Below, in pieces: positions 14,701 through 27,900 of a stretch of DNA of 64,000 bases. A program made the position numbers and the translations under genes. The notes under the pieces were generated by a model. That model was given only the letters and a program-made list of their open reading frames with translations. It ran no database searches and was not told the origin of the DNA. How positions within the stretch are numbered: position 1 is the stretch's first letter; each line of letters starts with the position of its first letter. The stretch is from Bolinopsis microptera (Eukaryota; Ctenophora; Tentaculata; Lobata; Bolinopsidae), in contig NC_087073.1 in NCBI RefSeq assembly GCF_026151205.1, forward strand, positions 6,345,001-6,409,000. The letters run 5' to 3'.

Positions 14701-17700
14701 GTGTTAGTGGTGTTAGTGGTGTTAGTGGTGTTAGTGGTGTTAGTGGTGTTAGTGATGTTAGTAGTGTTAGTGATGTTAGTAGTGTTAGTGGTGTTAGTAG
14801 TGTTAGTGGTGTTATTAGTGTATTCTGTTAGTGGTGTTAGTTTGATGTCTGGAGAGTGGTTTATCAAGGTGGCGGGGAGGATGTTGTTAAACTGTAGCTA
14901 TGTCAACAGTTAGTCGTCACAGAAAGAGAGAAAAAGGGGTTCTGGCTCTACTCTGCTCCAAACAGACAGCTGAAGTGTGAGTGGTTACAATGTGTTGACT
15001 GTTGCTATGGTAACCACGTGACATGTTAAGAATGCAGAGTGTCAACACCCCCAGTTTAAATGTTTCGAGTGGTGAAATTTCTACGACTTGACTCCAGACA
15101 ATGGTGCAGTCTGTTTAAATCTGCCAGTTTCACGGCTTCGTTCACCCAGCTTGCAGTTACCCCACCATGGCAGCAAGTTAGAGAACATGGCAAATGTTAC
15201 AGCGGGAAACTAATCGTTGCGCGGAAAAATCAGGTCCAGCCTAAAGTTTGGAACCGAACGTTTAAAGCCTGATATTCTTAAACACCGTGTACTGTGTAGT
15301 CAACAGTCAAAAAGTGTTTGTTTATTGAAGGTAAATAGGGAAAATATAACGAGTCTGAAGACATAGAAGCTTTGTGCAGCGAACAAAGAACTGACAATAG
15401 TTAGATTCTCTGTTCGTGATAATATTTCGAAAGTCTCGCCACCCCAGACAATTAGTCATGAAGTTATGGACCACCTTACTAACTTTTTCACGGTTGCCGG
15501 TTCCGTGGTATTTGGCAAAGGTTTTTTTGAGTGGATGCCAATTTTACAGAAGTTCTGCAGCAAAATCACGTTTGCAATTTCAACACCGATGAGGATCGTT
15601 TTTAGAATGGGGTGGCATTGAAAAAAAGCGGGACATGATTTTTAAAATCACTAAGTTCCACAAATTCTCGGTAGAAAGCAGCCCGAAAACTTCCCACTAG
15701 TATTTTTACTGAGCTCACGAGGAAAACTTGCTAAATTCCTTTGCCTGAACCCTAAATTCTATTTATCATACCATGATAAATGAATAATCGAATAAATCTA
15801 TGATATATTTTCGTAAAATTAGCATGCGTTATTTGTCCCCCGCATACCCACGGCACCAGGCATCCTACCGGTGAGCACTCCTCAAAATAACCATGTTACT
15901 AGGGTTACTATTCCGTTACTAACCATAGCAAATGCAATGTGGCGGGTTTTAAGGTGTTTGTAGGGGTTGGAATAGTGGATAATCGTGACCATCCTCTCCA
16001 CGCTGATCACTGTTAGTGTGAAGACTGACAACTCGCTGCTAAACGTCACCATGAACCCTGCAATCTGGAGATTGGGACACTGGTTAGTGGGGATATGGAA
16101 ATTGGGACACTGGTTAGTGGGGATATTGAGATAGGGACACTGGTTAGTGGGGATATAATCCTGCAATCTGGAGATTGGGACACTGGTTAGTGGGGATATA
16201 ATCCTGCAATCTGGAGGTGGGACACTGGTTAGTGGGGATATAATCCTGCAATCTGGAGGTGGGACACTGGTTAGTGGGGATATAATCCTGCAATCTGGAG
16301 ATTGGGACACTGGTTAGTGGGGATATAATCCTGCAATCTGGAGATTGGGACACTGGTTAGTGGGGATATAATCCTGCAATCTGGAGATTGGGACACTGGT
16401 TAGTGGGGATATTAAGATTGGGACACTGGTTAGTGGGGATATTGAGATTGGGACACTGGTTAGTGGGGATATTGAGATTGGGACACTGGTTAGTGGGGAT
16501 CTAATCCTGCAATCTGGAGATTGGGACACTGGTTAGTGGGGATATAATCCTGCAATCTGGAGATTGGGACACTGGTTAGTGGGGATATAATCCTGCAATC
16601 TGGAGATTGGGACACTGGTTAGTGGGGATATTAAGATTGGGACACTGGTTAGTGGGGATATTGAGATTGGGACACTGGTTAGTGGGGATATTGAGATAGG
16701 GACACTGGTTAGTGGGGATATTGAGATAGGGACACTGGTTAGTGGGGATATAATCCTGCAATCTGGAGATTGGGACACTGGTTAGTGGGGATATAATCCT
16801 GCAATCTGGAGATTGGGACACTGGTTAGTGGGGATATAATCCTGCAATCTGGAGATTGGGACACTGGTTAGTGGGGATATTAAGATTGGGACACTGGTTA
16901 GTGGGGATATTGAGATTGGGACACTGGTTAGTGGGGATATTGAGATTGGGACACTGGTTAGTGGGGATCTAATCCTGCAATCCGGAGATTGGGACACTGG
17001 TTAGTGGCGATGTGGAGATTGGGACACTGGTTAGTGGGGATATAATCCTGCAATCTGGAGATTGGGACACTGGTTAGTGGGGATATGGAGATTGGGACAC
17101 TGGTTAGTGGGTATATAATCCTGCATTCTTGAGATTGGGACACTGGTTAGTGGGGATATGGAGATTGGGACACTGGTTAGTGGGGATATAATCCTGCAAT
17201 CTGGAGATTGGGACACTGGTTAGTGGGGATATGGAGATTGGGACACTGGTTAGTGGGGATATGGAGATTGGGACACTGGTTAGTGGGTATCTAATCCTGC
17301 AATCCGGAGATTGGGACACTGGTTAGTGGGGATATGGAGATTGGGACACTGGTTAGTGGGTATATAATCCTGCATTCTTGAGATTGGGACACTGGTTAGT
17401 GGGGATATGGAGATTGGGACACTGGTTAGTGGGGATATAATCCTGCAATCTGGAGATTGGGACACTGGTTAGTGGGGATATGGAGATTGGGACACTGGTT
17501 AGTGGGGATATGGAGATTGGGACACTGGTTAGTGGGTATCTAATCCTGCAATCCGGAGATTGGGACACTGGTTAGTGGGGATATGGAGATTGGGACACTG
17601 GTTAGTGGGGATCTAATCCTGCAATCTGGAGATTGGGACACTGGTTAGTGGGGATATTGAGATTGGGACACTGGTTAGTGGGGATATTGAGATTGGGACA

Positions 17701-18931
17701 CTGGTTAGTGGGGATATAATACTGGTTACTAAAAATTTGACTATGGACATTGTGGCTTGTGCATTGCAAAGTACTGCAGTACTGCAGTAACCATGGTTAC
17801 AGGGCAGGATTAATAAACTGATCACCCTGTGTTTCAAAACATTTACATAAGTTTTCTTTTCTTGTCGAGCAACTTGCCAAATACGTCACTTATTCAGAAG
17901 GGAGTTGCTTTAACCTCAAAAAGCCGACACACCTTAGCTACAAATTCTACAGAACCAGAGAATCAGGGGCCCTTTAGTATGGCCTAATTGCAAAGTTCTG
18001 ATTACTGGCTCCACCTTGTGTCTAGTGGCACTGCGTAATACCTCTGTCTCGCCACTCCAAACAGAGGGAGGGGTGATTCCCAGAGGACAAACATTACCTG
18101 GCCACTATTCAGGGTTTTCAGTGTTCATATATCATCAGTTTTAGCATTAAGGACAGGTGCTGAGTTACCACATTAACTACCACTACCGGACAACTTCATA
18201 ACTCAACTACAACCAACAAAACGTTAAAGTTTACCTTGCAGCCGGCTCCATTCTGCCAGTCCATAGCAAAGTCTTCGTAGAGACCATAGGTTTTAGCGTC
18301 CACAATAGCGAGCATCATAAGGTAAATACCAGTGAAGAGGTCCGAGAAGGAAAGGTTCATTATTAGGAACCGGGTTGGGGTAAACCTGAGGAAGGGAGGT
18401 TATAGCTTGTAAACTAAATCATGCTTAGACACGTGACAGAAACCGAGGTTATAGCATGCAGCATATGATCAAAACAATCTCCTTGTCATATATTACTCGT
18501 TAATTTACTTTGATTTAAACATCAAAAGGGTGGTTAAAAGATTAATTGTTCTAGAATAAGAAATTCAGGAACTAAGATAAACAAGAAGGTTAGGTTACCG
18601 ATGGTGAGACCCAAATCTGCTTGCGTAAAATGCTCCCAGCTATTTTAACGCTGATTTAATAAATTGATAATCGCGAAAATTCTATCGATCGTGATTCTGT
18701 CGCAAACCAGTATCACATTTCCCATTTTGTTCGCCAAAAAAATACATAGGTACTTGAAAATCCGATTTAAAATTATATTTACTTTTTAGTGGATAAGATG
18801 GTGATAGTAAAAAGAGTCAAGTTGCCCAGCACAGCCAAAGTGCAGACGATCCAAACACCCATCCTTAGTACCCAGTTCCCAATTAGGTCTTCACAGGGAT
18901 TAAACTCGTCGGGTTGCGGAGTGCAATGTAG
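11776..18931 (-). CDS. LGR exons 18-23: seven-transmembrane domain and C-tail
   Basis: Exon 18783-18931 holds the hinge end [11 protein letters not shown] and TM1 (VLGNL). Exon 18235-18385 has TM2 ([10 protein letters not shown]) and the extracellular cysteine GAGCK. Exon 15924-16064 has TM3 with ER in place of the DRY motif. Exon 14096-14188 carries TM4 and CLP, exon 12900-12989 TM5, and exon 11776-12330 TM6, TM7 (NPFLY for NPxxY) and a tail of about 95 residues rich in Ser/Thr. The tail ends in KLVL, a possible class II PDZ ligand. Five introns split the helical domain, unlike vertebrate gonadotropin receptors, where it is one exon. The TM3 acceptor was set at CTCCAG|ATTGCAGG because it alone keeps frame and spacing (GCKIAGFMV). 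Confidence 0.92.
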
Positions 18932-21900
18932 CTGAAACACAGACTTTGTAATTTTCCGGTACCTGCCAATTCCTACTGCCTCTTTGCTGAGCAGGGGCCC
19001 AAAAAGGATTCATAATTAAGCTTCAAGGCTCTGGTGCGCAAAAGGAAGCCAAAATAAGCTGCAAATATTGTACAAAAAATAGAATACAAAGCAAGAGAAA
19101 GAAACCTCGTCAGTAATTGGAGCTAGTTTTAGTATAGTGCCGTTATCACCTTCTTTATCCAGCTCCTCGAAGTTGATAACTGTTACATCCCCGAACTTCA
19201 AATACGCTGCAGGGTAAAACTCTATTACGTGGGTTATTACAGACTATAAAACACGTGACCTCTCCTACCGGTCTTCCCAGTCATCACTTTGAAGTAAACT
19301 CCCCGCCTACAAAGTCACGTTTAGTGAGGAATACAGAACACAATATTACTTGGTGTGGGGGTCCAGGTCAAATCAGCAGCGTCCCTCTTGGGCCGGGGTG
19401 GCTGGGTGGTGGTGGCGGAGGGTAAAGGAGACGTTGTCATGGTCATTGCAGTGTGAGTCGACCAGCTGGCACTGCTCTTTAGTTCTAGTAATCTGTCGCT
19501 GTAGAACTGGAAATCAGTTGTTCCGGTTATGTAGGTGGGGGTTATGTAGGAGCTCGTACCATCCTCTCCTCCCTTCTCTGTGATTAAAACTAACTAAGAT
19601 TAACTTATGTAGAATGTAGATACATAATCCTATTAAGGTTGCGTCTCATTTCTCATCGAAGAGCACAAATAAGTGGAAATACAGATTACTTGTGATGAAG
19701 GGAAATTTTGACCAAAAACAAATAAACTGAGAATTTGTTTACGCAAATCAGCGACAAATTCAATATCTTTGTAATAAATGAATGAAAATGCTTACTGGGT
19801 TGTTTGATGGCTGTAATAAAGGTTGCTTTATAATCGATTGGAGCTTCATCCTTCCAGTGTCCAGACACAAATTTCCCGGTAGTTGTTTTATCTTCTTTCT
19901 TTTGGGAATTCCTTCTTGACGAAGATAATGATGTCATTATCAGAATAAGCGTCACTTGGAAATGATACAAAGCTCTCTCTCGAAAAATCGGGGGATCGTT
20001 TACTTGTTACTGTTACGTAACCACAGAATATGGTTTCAACCGATGACAAGTTTTAAAAACCAGATTCGACGTCACTAGATGCCACAGGAACGAAACCCTG
20101 GCCCACCCTCTTAATTAAATGGACAGGTGACTTTGATCACGGAATTTTAAAGTATAAGTTAAAACAGCTCACTTGATTTTCTTGAACCAGCAGCACATGA
20201 CAGGAAAGGGAACGGTGGCTCTTCTCAGAGCATCAAGACCCTGACGCGGCAGTTTGGAAACCAATTTAACGTTACCTGCAGAAATTAAAGAGATTATAGA
20301 ACGGCCGGTGAGATTTAGTCTATGAAATATTTTCCTCACAATGTGCTTGGTAGAAATTTTTGCGCTTAATCGTAATTCCTTTCTATACACTGACTCAGGT
20401 GATAGTTAAGCTAAGTAAGTGCTTAGAAGGAGATATTATTAACAAATATTTTTGTAAATTTACACGTGTTGATTAAATATCCAATCAGTGAATTACAATT
20501 TTTATTGCCGTTAAAAATTATCGTGTCATCAATTCCTGTGCCCGAAAAGTGAAGCCTTTTTGACAGGCATAGTCCAGAAATTATTGTCATCTAATCAGAA
20601 ATAATGAGAAAGTAGAAGTTAAGAGTGGAAATCAGGACAGCCGGACTGCAAATAGTCAGCTTAGCGTGACCAAAATCACATTTTCGTGTCTCTTTACGGA
20701 ATTCATACTGCCATGTATACTGACAAGTCTATCCCAAAATAAGAAGAATTACCTACCCTCCAGTTTAAGAGTATCCACGGCAGAGAGCCCAACATGAGAC
20801 AGCTCCTCGAGATCAACGTTAAAACTGAGGTCCAGGAACCTCAGGGTCCCAGCCAGTCCGGCGAGGGTTTTGTTGTTGAAGATGGTGAGCTTGTTGTTGG
20901 AGAGGATGAGAGTTGTCAGTGCTGTCTGATCGAAGAAGTTATCAGGGACGTGGCTTATGCCGTTACTCCCTAAGTCTAGCATGGTGAGAAACGAGTTCTC
21001 AGATAATTCCAGCTCTTCTAAGGATGATATCTTGTTTCCCTCAAGATGGAGTCGGTCAATTTCGGGCATCAGTTTCAGAAGTCCTTTCTCAATCCATTCA
21101 ATTTTGTTATGACTCAAGTCTCTGGAAAAGAGGAAATTGTGAGTTTCTGTGAGAAAAGTGAATTCGTAATTAATTCATAATTAATTCATAATTAATTACC
21201 AAACAATTGTCCATTTAAACAGGCCCTGGTAAAATGTGAAACTTAAACCATATGACGTAGTACAAAGAGTAAACAGTAGCACGACACTTACAGATCTTTC
21301 AGACGACCAGCAGACTTGAAGTGTTTAGCAGGGAGCCTGGATATTTCGTTATCAGAGACGTAGAGAAGGAGAAGAGATGTCGAACAGTGGGGTGGTTCAG
21401 TCAGCTTGTTTCCACTAACGTCCCTAGTGTACCAGAGGTTCATGTTGATATTTCGATAAGGTTTCTGTTCAGTTATTAAGATTTGATATTGAAATTGTCT
21501 CTGATTTCGCGGTTAGTGAAACTTTATTTCGAAATTATAAGCGTTAGTTTAATGTTATGGAATTTCGCAACGATTTATTATTAACGATTTTTGTTTTCGG
21601 TGAATGAATTCGAATATGTCACTTCGAAATATTTTGAAGTTTCACCCAAAGCTTCGGATCTTTCCAGTTAATCGGAGACAAATAAACTTGACGTGGCAAA
21701 AAAGTCGCGATAAGTTGACGGTCATTTACGAATATTTCTCGCTTGTCATGAAATCTATTAGTATTTTATTCTCTGGAAAAATATTTGAAGCTACAGTTTG
21801 GATGAAACAGAGGAAATTTTTAGTCACTCGTATGCGATTCGTTAAATCTAAGAAATTTTGCTTTTTAACTTATTAAAGTTGTAGGGTATTTGTTGTTAAA

Positions 21901-24900
21901 ACAAGTCCTTAAATTCATTTAACGCAGAAATATAGCCTGTCACAAGTTATACCAGCCTTCAGTAGTCGATCAGTTTTCTCTGCAAAATATTTCGGGAAAT
22001 CGTTAGAAGGAACAGGAAATAGAAAGAAATAAGGGTCTGCCCGACTAAACTTACAGTTCGTGAAGGTTCGGAAGATGCCTGGACGGTAGGACTAAATGGT
22101 GAAGTGAGTTATGTTGTAGATATAACGTCTCCAGCTGTTCCGTTTTTCTCAAACTTGTTTCAGTTAGATTCTTGATAGAGTTCCCGCTTAGATCTCTGCA
22201 AAGAAAGGTGTCGAATTATTACAAGATTTTACAGCGTGGTTTGAGTATTTGAATGATTAAAAGATTTATTTTAAGAACTTTTTAAAGGTGAATTATCAAT
22301 GTTATTATGTAATAATTTCTAGAGATTTAAAGATGGGTCGTTTTTGTGGGTGCAACATTTTATCTTTATATTCGGGGAACAAGCTCACTATACTAATTCA
22401 GCTCCTGGTTTAAATTAGATTCTGCTTCAATCTAACAGCCATACTTTCAAGTTACAACACTGAAAGACTTACAATTTTAATTTTCATTTTTATACTTACA
22501 ATTTTCGAAGTAGAGGTAGATCAGAGAAACAGTGATCCGGTACATATGAAATAGAATTCTCGGACAGTTGCCTGGTGGGAAAAGCATTGTTATAGTGGAA
22601 CAGTTCGGATAAGATATTAAAGAGGTTTTGAGACGTCTGTATTACCGCATTAGTTTCAATTTGTATTACCTCCTTGAAGGTGTGAGTATTCGAACGATTA
22701 AAAGATTTATTCTATCCCAACAATTACGATCAATACTCATGATTACTCACAGATAATTAAGTTGGGGAAACATCTCAAAATCTTCCTTACAGATGGTGTC
22801 AATCGAGTTTTGGGCCAGGACCCTGAAAGATAATCAAAATTAGAGTTCATACTTAGAACCCGAAACTTTCATCATAGTCTCTAATCATTCAGGACCAGGT
22901 ATTAGACTGTATAAGTGAACAAGTGAAAAAGGGAGATAAGACCCCTGTGCTGAGCATGGCCGGAGGCCCCTTGAGTCGGACAATGTGGGAGTAGTTTTCC
23001 TATTGGTAATGAGTTTGGAAGTTCGGTCTCAAACTTAATAATATGTGGATTGTGGAACACTGCTGCCGTGTTATCTCCAACAATTATCACCAAGCTTCTG
23101 TTTATGCAGCGAATTCATGACCGACCCGGTCAGAGTCTGAAACATTTGTGTATGTGGGAGAATTCTTTTAACATGCATTCTATTTAAATATTAGAGGGAT
23201 ATATAGGGGAGAATAGTGCGTGACTAAAGTCGAAGAACCCCTGGAGTTAGAGAAACGTAGGTAGTTGCGGACAATCGGTGTGAGCACTGTGTGGGCACTG
23301 TGTGGGCACTGTGTGTGCACTGTCTGGGCACTGTGTGGGCAGCTGTGCAACTCTAAACCACTTTATCGGGGAAGAACAGGCCCTGCCACAGTTACAATTT
23401 AATCCGTCTACTTGGAGCTCTGTCATCAGACATGAGCTCGTTCTATGTTTCCCAATTCAAATTATTTTCGTATGCAACGAATAAGGTGAAGAAAATACTG
23501 ATCCGCGGCCAGTAATATCCCCTTGTAATAAATGTAACCTTCGTAATCCCAGACCACGGGACCAACGTATTTGGTCAGTGTAACTCACTAAGAAAATCCG
23601 CCAAACTAGCGATGGTGGCCAGGTAGTCTTACAGTGAGACACCTCTGTACTCTGCACACACAGACACAGGCTTCTTGTAAGCACGTTATCACTTTTGACG
23701 AGCAAAGATTCCATTCCTTAAGCAGAGTGTGGCAAGTGGATGCTGGAAATGAAGTAAGCGCGAAAGTATGCAGTGCGATTTTGGCGTTCACGCTAAATTC
23801 CTGATCCAGGCACATGTGTAATTAAATACATACTTGAAGAAAATATGTGCCAGAAAAAGTAAATGTATGATCTATACTCACAGAACCCGTATTGCAGAGC
23901 GGGTGTTTGGGGGCTGGTTTTGGGGGAAATGTCCGATCACGTTGGAAGCCATCGTACTGAAAATAAAGGATCATCATTTTACCATCCGTACGAAATAGAC
24001 GTTGGAAAACGCTCTTATAGGTTGAGCTAGTGACTAGACTCGTTACTTTTTCGTTGTTTTTAGCGGTAACTAAGTTGCACTTTACTGAGGATTCCTCTGA
24101 AAATCAATAGACCTATTCAATTATTTCAACACATGCATTTATGATTTGTGGCTTCAATGAGCACAAAACATACAACTACCAAGCAGAACATATAACTCAC
24201 CAGTTCTCCAAGTTTTCATACTGTAAAACATTGTCGAAATTCTGCAGTCTATTCTTCTCGATAGACCTGGTTGGGGGGTTGTCATTCGGGTTAGAAAGAA
24301 CTTTCCATTTGCAGGTGTTGATATGCATTTGGATTTGTTTAACTATAAATATTATTGTTAATAGTAAAGTATGACGTGACTAAGATCGTATTAAACTGAG
24401 CAGCGCAGAAAAAAATTATTATGGAATCGCTAAAACGGGGAGTTACACACTTACAGGGAGAGAAGAGAGGTTTTGAGGTTGTTGAGTTCGGGCACTTCCG
24501 TCAACTTGTTACTTCCAAGTGATCTGAAATACCGGATGTTTTATTACTGCCAAGAGAAATGTCAGATAAACTTAGTGTAGATAACAGGTTATAGGCCTGT
24601 GCGACACCCAATCGCCTAGTGCGCGGTCTTCAGTTTAATAAATTAACCTTTTAAATAAAGTGGTGGAACTTCTGAGAAAAAAGTTTAAACAGTTAAGACC
24701 TTGTGAGTTCAGCTTAGCTTGTTTATGTCATACCCAGGATAGGAAACGGATTATTTGTTCATGCATTAACTTTCGAAACCGCCGTTGGGTTTGTAAATTT
24801 AGGCCTAAGTGGCCAGTTTGTGAGCGTGGGAAAGGAGAAGATTTAGACTAAATCAACTATTATAGTAACAGAGTAGTGATAAAACTTACAAATGAGAGAT

Positions 24901-27900
24901 GGAGGGGGACAGAGCATCTTCATGAATCTTCTCTATGGAATTGTACATCAGGGTCCTGAAAAAGGGATTTCTGTCAAATCAAGTCATGTTGAACAAATCA
25001 TTACACATTGAGCAGGTTTTTAGTTGGAATCATATTAGTACCATAGCATGTCTGGTCTTGTTGTGTTCAAAAGAATACTAAAATCAGTGCAGTATATTGG
25101 TGATTGGTCACAGAAATCTAAGTTCTAAAATTTCGGAGAATTCCAGACATTGAGAATTGTCCCGTGAAATTCCATGATTGTTCTGGTTTGTTGTATATAA
25201 GATTTCTACTGCAGATGGATATTAAAATGTTGTCACAAAGTCCCGCCAAATCTGTGCGTTGTTATGAATTTCAAAGTTTAAATATTTTCTATCGGTGATA
25301 ACTTTTTATTTACTGTGGTTTGTGGTTGATAGCTATTGATCCAATATAAGTGAAGTGGTATAAAAATGAAATATTTGATCTAACGCAGCGACTTTACCAC
25401 AAATTAATTGCAGATGAGTAGAATATCACTATTCCAACAATATTTATACAATTAAGGTGTGGACTTTCAAATCGAGTGAGTGATTGCGTTCGTGGTGCCA
25501 TCTAATTTAGGATTGCTTAAGTACCGTGTCGACGATGATCTACCTGGTGGAAACTCTGAACTAATGAACTACAAGCTTGCTAAAACGAACACCTCTCTGA
25601 AGGCTGCTTAATCCTCCGGCTGATTTGCGTGCCATTCCAGGCTAAATATAACTCGTGAGGGTAGCAGTAATATCTCGCACTCTCATGTTAGAAAAAACGC
25701 ACGCAAACGTTAGCATGTCCAGGTGAGGTAATCAATGAGATCAGCTAGGTTTTATCACATATTCTTACAACGAGGAGGGACTGAATAGGGGTTCAGCTAC
25801 CAAGTTTAGAGAAAATAGTGTCGGGATTATAACGATTAACCTGTTAAGCTGTCACCGTCTGCTGGTAGGAACCTTCAACTTTGTGTGTGGCGAACGCGAA
25901 TGTGTTTATAGTACCATGACAAATTGAAATTCTTCCAATACTTCCAAAGAGACAGAACTGTCCCGGAAACTTACAGTACTTTGAGATCTGGTAAGTTGTT
26001 GAGATCTTGCTGGTGCAGAACTGTTAGCTGATTGAAGTCCAAGTACCTGAAGCAGAGGAGCGGTTATTGAGGTAAATCCTTTGAGCTTGGGCCACTGTTT
26101 TAAACTCCAGTTACCCTCTATTCTTGAGATATTACTGTAGACAGTTGTTTCACCCAGTTAGTAACCCCTACAACCCATCCAGTCTATAAAAACTAAAATT
26201 ATAAGATGGTTAAAGAAAAGTTAAACTTCAATTTAAACATGTTTAAGGGCGCTCTGTTGAAATGCGCGCGTCAAAAGGAGCAGTAAGACCTCGGTCACAC
26301 AGACAGAGTGACGACTAAGGACATGGAAGCTCTGCTAGCTAAACTCAGGTCATCCTAGGTAGAGTCCTTAGTTGTTGTGGAGAGGTTATTTTTAGATCCC
26401 CGTACTTTTTAACTGTGTTACTTCACTTAATGAGAGAGGGTGGGGATTTAGGGACTGTCACTACAAACAAAGGGTTTTGTGTTTACAAGTAGCAGCAAAA
26501 CATCCGCAGCAAACAAAGAGTTTTGCTGAAAACTTGGCACCGAGTCCCTCTAAACAAGGACAGAAAGTTATCAACAGAGAATTAGTGTAACAGAAATATC
26601 ATAATAAAGTACTAACAGGCTGCTGAGGGTAGGGTTAGAAAAGTTGTTAACTCGGGAGACTTGGTTGTAAGTCATGTCCAGGATAACAGATGAGGAGCTG
26701 GATATGTTGGGTAAGTTCGTCAGTTTGTTTCCCTTGAGCTTCACGATGTTTACTGACGGAAACTGGTCGAAGAATCCCTCGGCGATGAGCTCGGTTTGAC
26801 AATCGTTGAGAGTCCTGGTGAGGAGTGGTATTGTGAGACTAAGGGGTGTAATCACTGGCACAGCTGCCAGTTACCCGGAACTAGGAAAACTTGACTTGAT
26901 AACTGGGATATCTCACGATAGCTGCCAGCTCCGAAGAACGATGGCTATCGTGTTGTATTGTTATCATTCGCCACTTCATTATTTGACACAGCACGAGATT
27001 CAAACTCTTCGCAGAAACTTACAAGGATAAAAGATCTTTGTATATTTTCCCGCCATCTTTTTGTTTCAGGTGGGTGATTCGGTTTCCAGATAAATCCCTG
27101 AAATATTATATTGTTTAGAACGATATAAGATGTAAACATGAACAACTAACTGACATCACCTTATGCGTCCAGTTATTAAACATCACTATAATATATAGCG
27201 GGGCCAGAATTTCTCACAAATATTAGAAAGATGTTTTAACTCAGGCCATGAGGCCACCCGGCCTTAACTAGCACTTGAACAATAAGATGTAAACATGAAC
27301 AACTAAGTGACATCACCTTAAGAATCCCCGATTGAGATATTTAGCATGGTCAAAACTTCCCAAAGACTACCAAGGCCAAGCTGTTTTAACCTTGAACTAT
27401 GTCCAAGGCCTTTAACCGGTACAATAAAGAGTTGCATTTGCTTTGAAATATCCCTTTGAGGGAGATCAGCCTAAGAAATTCCCTAAGATGGACCTTAAAA
27501 GTTTCAAACAATCAGACAAACGGACTCTAACCACTTGCTACCAACAAACAAGAAGCCGAAATTCCCATAATTTAGGTCTTCATCAGTTCATGACGGTCTT
27601 CATCAACCAGTTCCGCTCCCCTAGAACCACTGTAGAGGTACACAGTACAACAAGTACACAATACACACGGGGCGTCCGGGAGGCGCCCTCCTACTCTACT
27701 GTTAACACTCTCTATAACTCTCCACAACTTCAAACAGTGGGCTGCCCTCTTAAGAGAGATAAGAAACAATGTGGCCATGAGAATGACACGAGCCGAGAAG
27801 ACCCACAGGGCCTGAAACAAGTTCTTATCAGTGGTGTGATGACAAGTTGTGGGGGCCGGGGAGCGAGGTGGGAGAGGCGGGAACAGCGCACGTGTACAAA

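Noticed and set aside
14451-14867. 138-codon ORF with Asn-Thr-Thr repeats
   Set aside because: Product of the 9-bp microsatellite within an LGR intron.
16056-16058. Alternative TM3 acceptor GATTGCAG|GGTTCATG
   Set aside because: It would break the frame with the previous exon and remove the conserved IAG spacing after GCK.
16056-17720. CRISPR-like look of the repeat array and many 60-80-residue ORFs in it
   Set aside because: Units are contiguous, with no variable spacers, and the host is an animal genome. The ORFs arise because unit lengths combine to keep frames open.
27572-27820. Minus-strand ORF with signal-peptide-like start, possible alternative first LGR exon
   Set aside because: It lacks an LRR cap and I found no donor in the correct phase; the exon at 32036-32217 fits completely.
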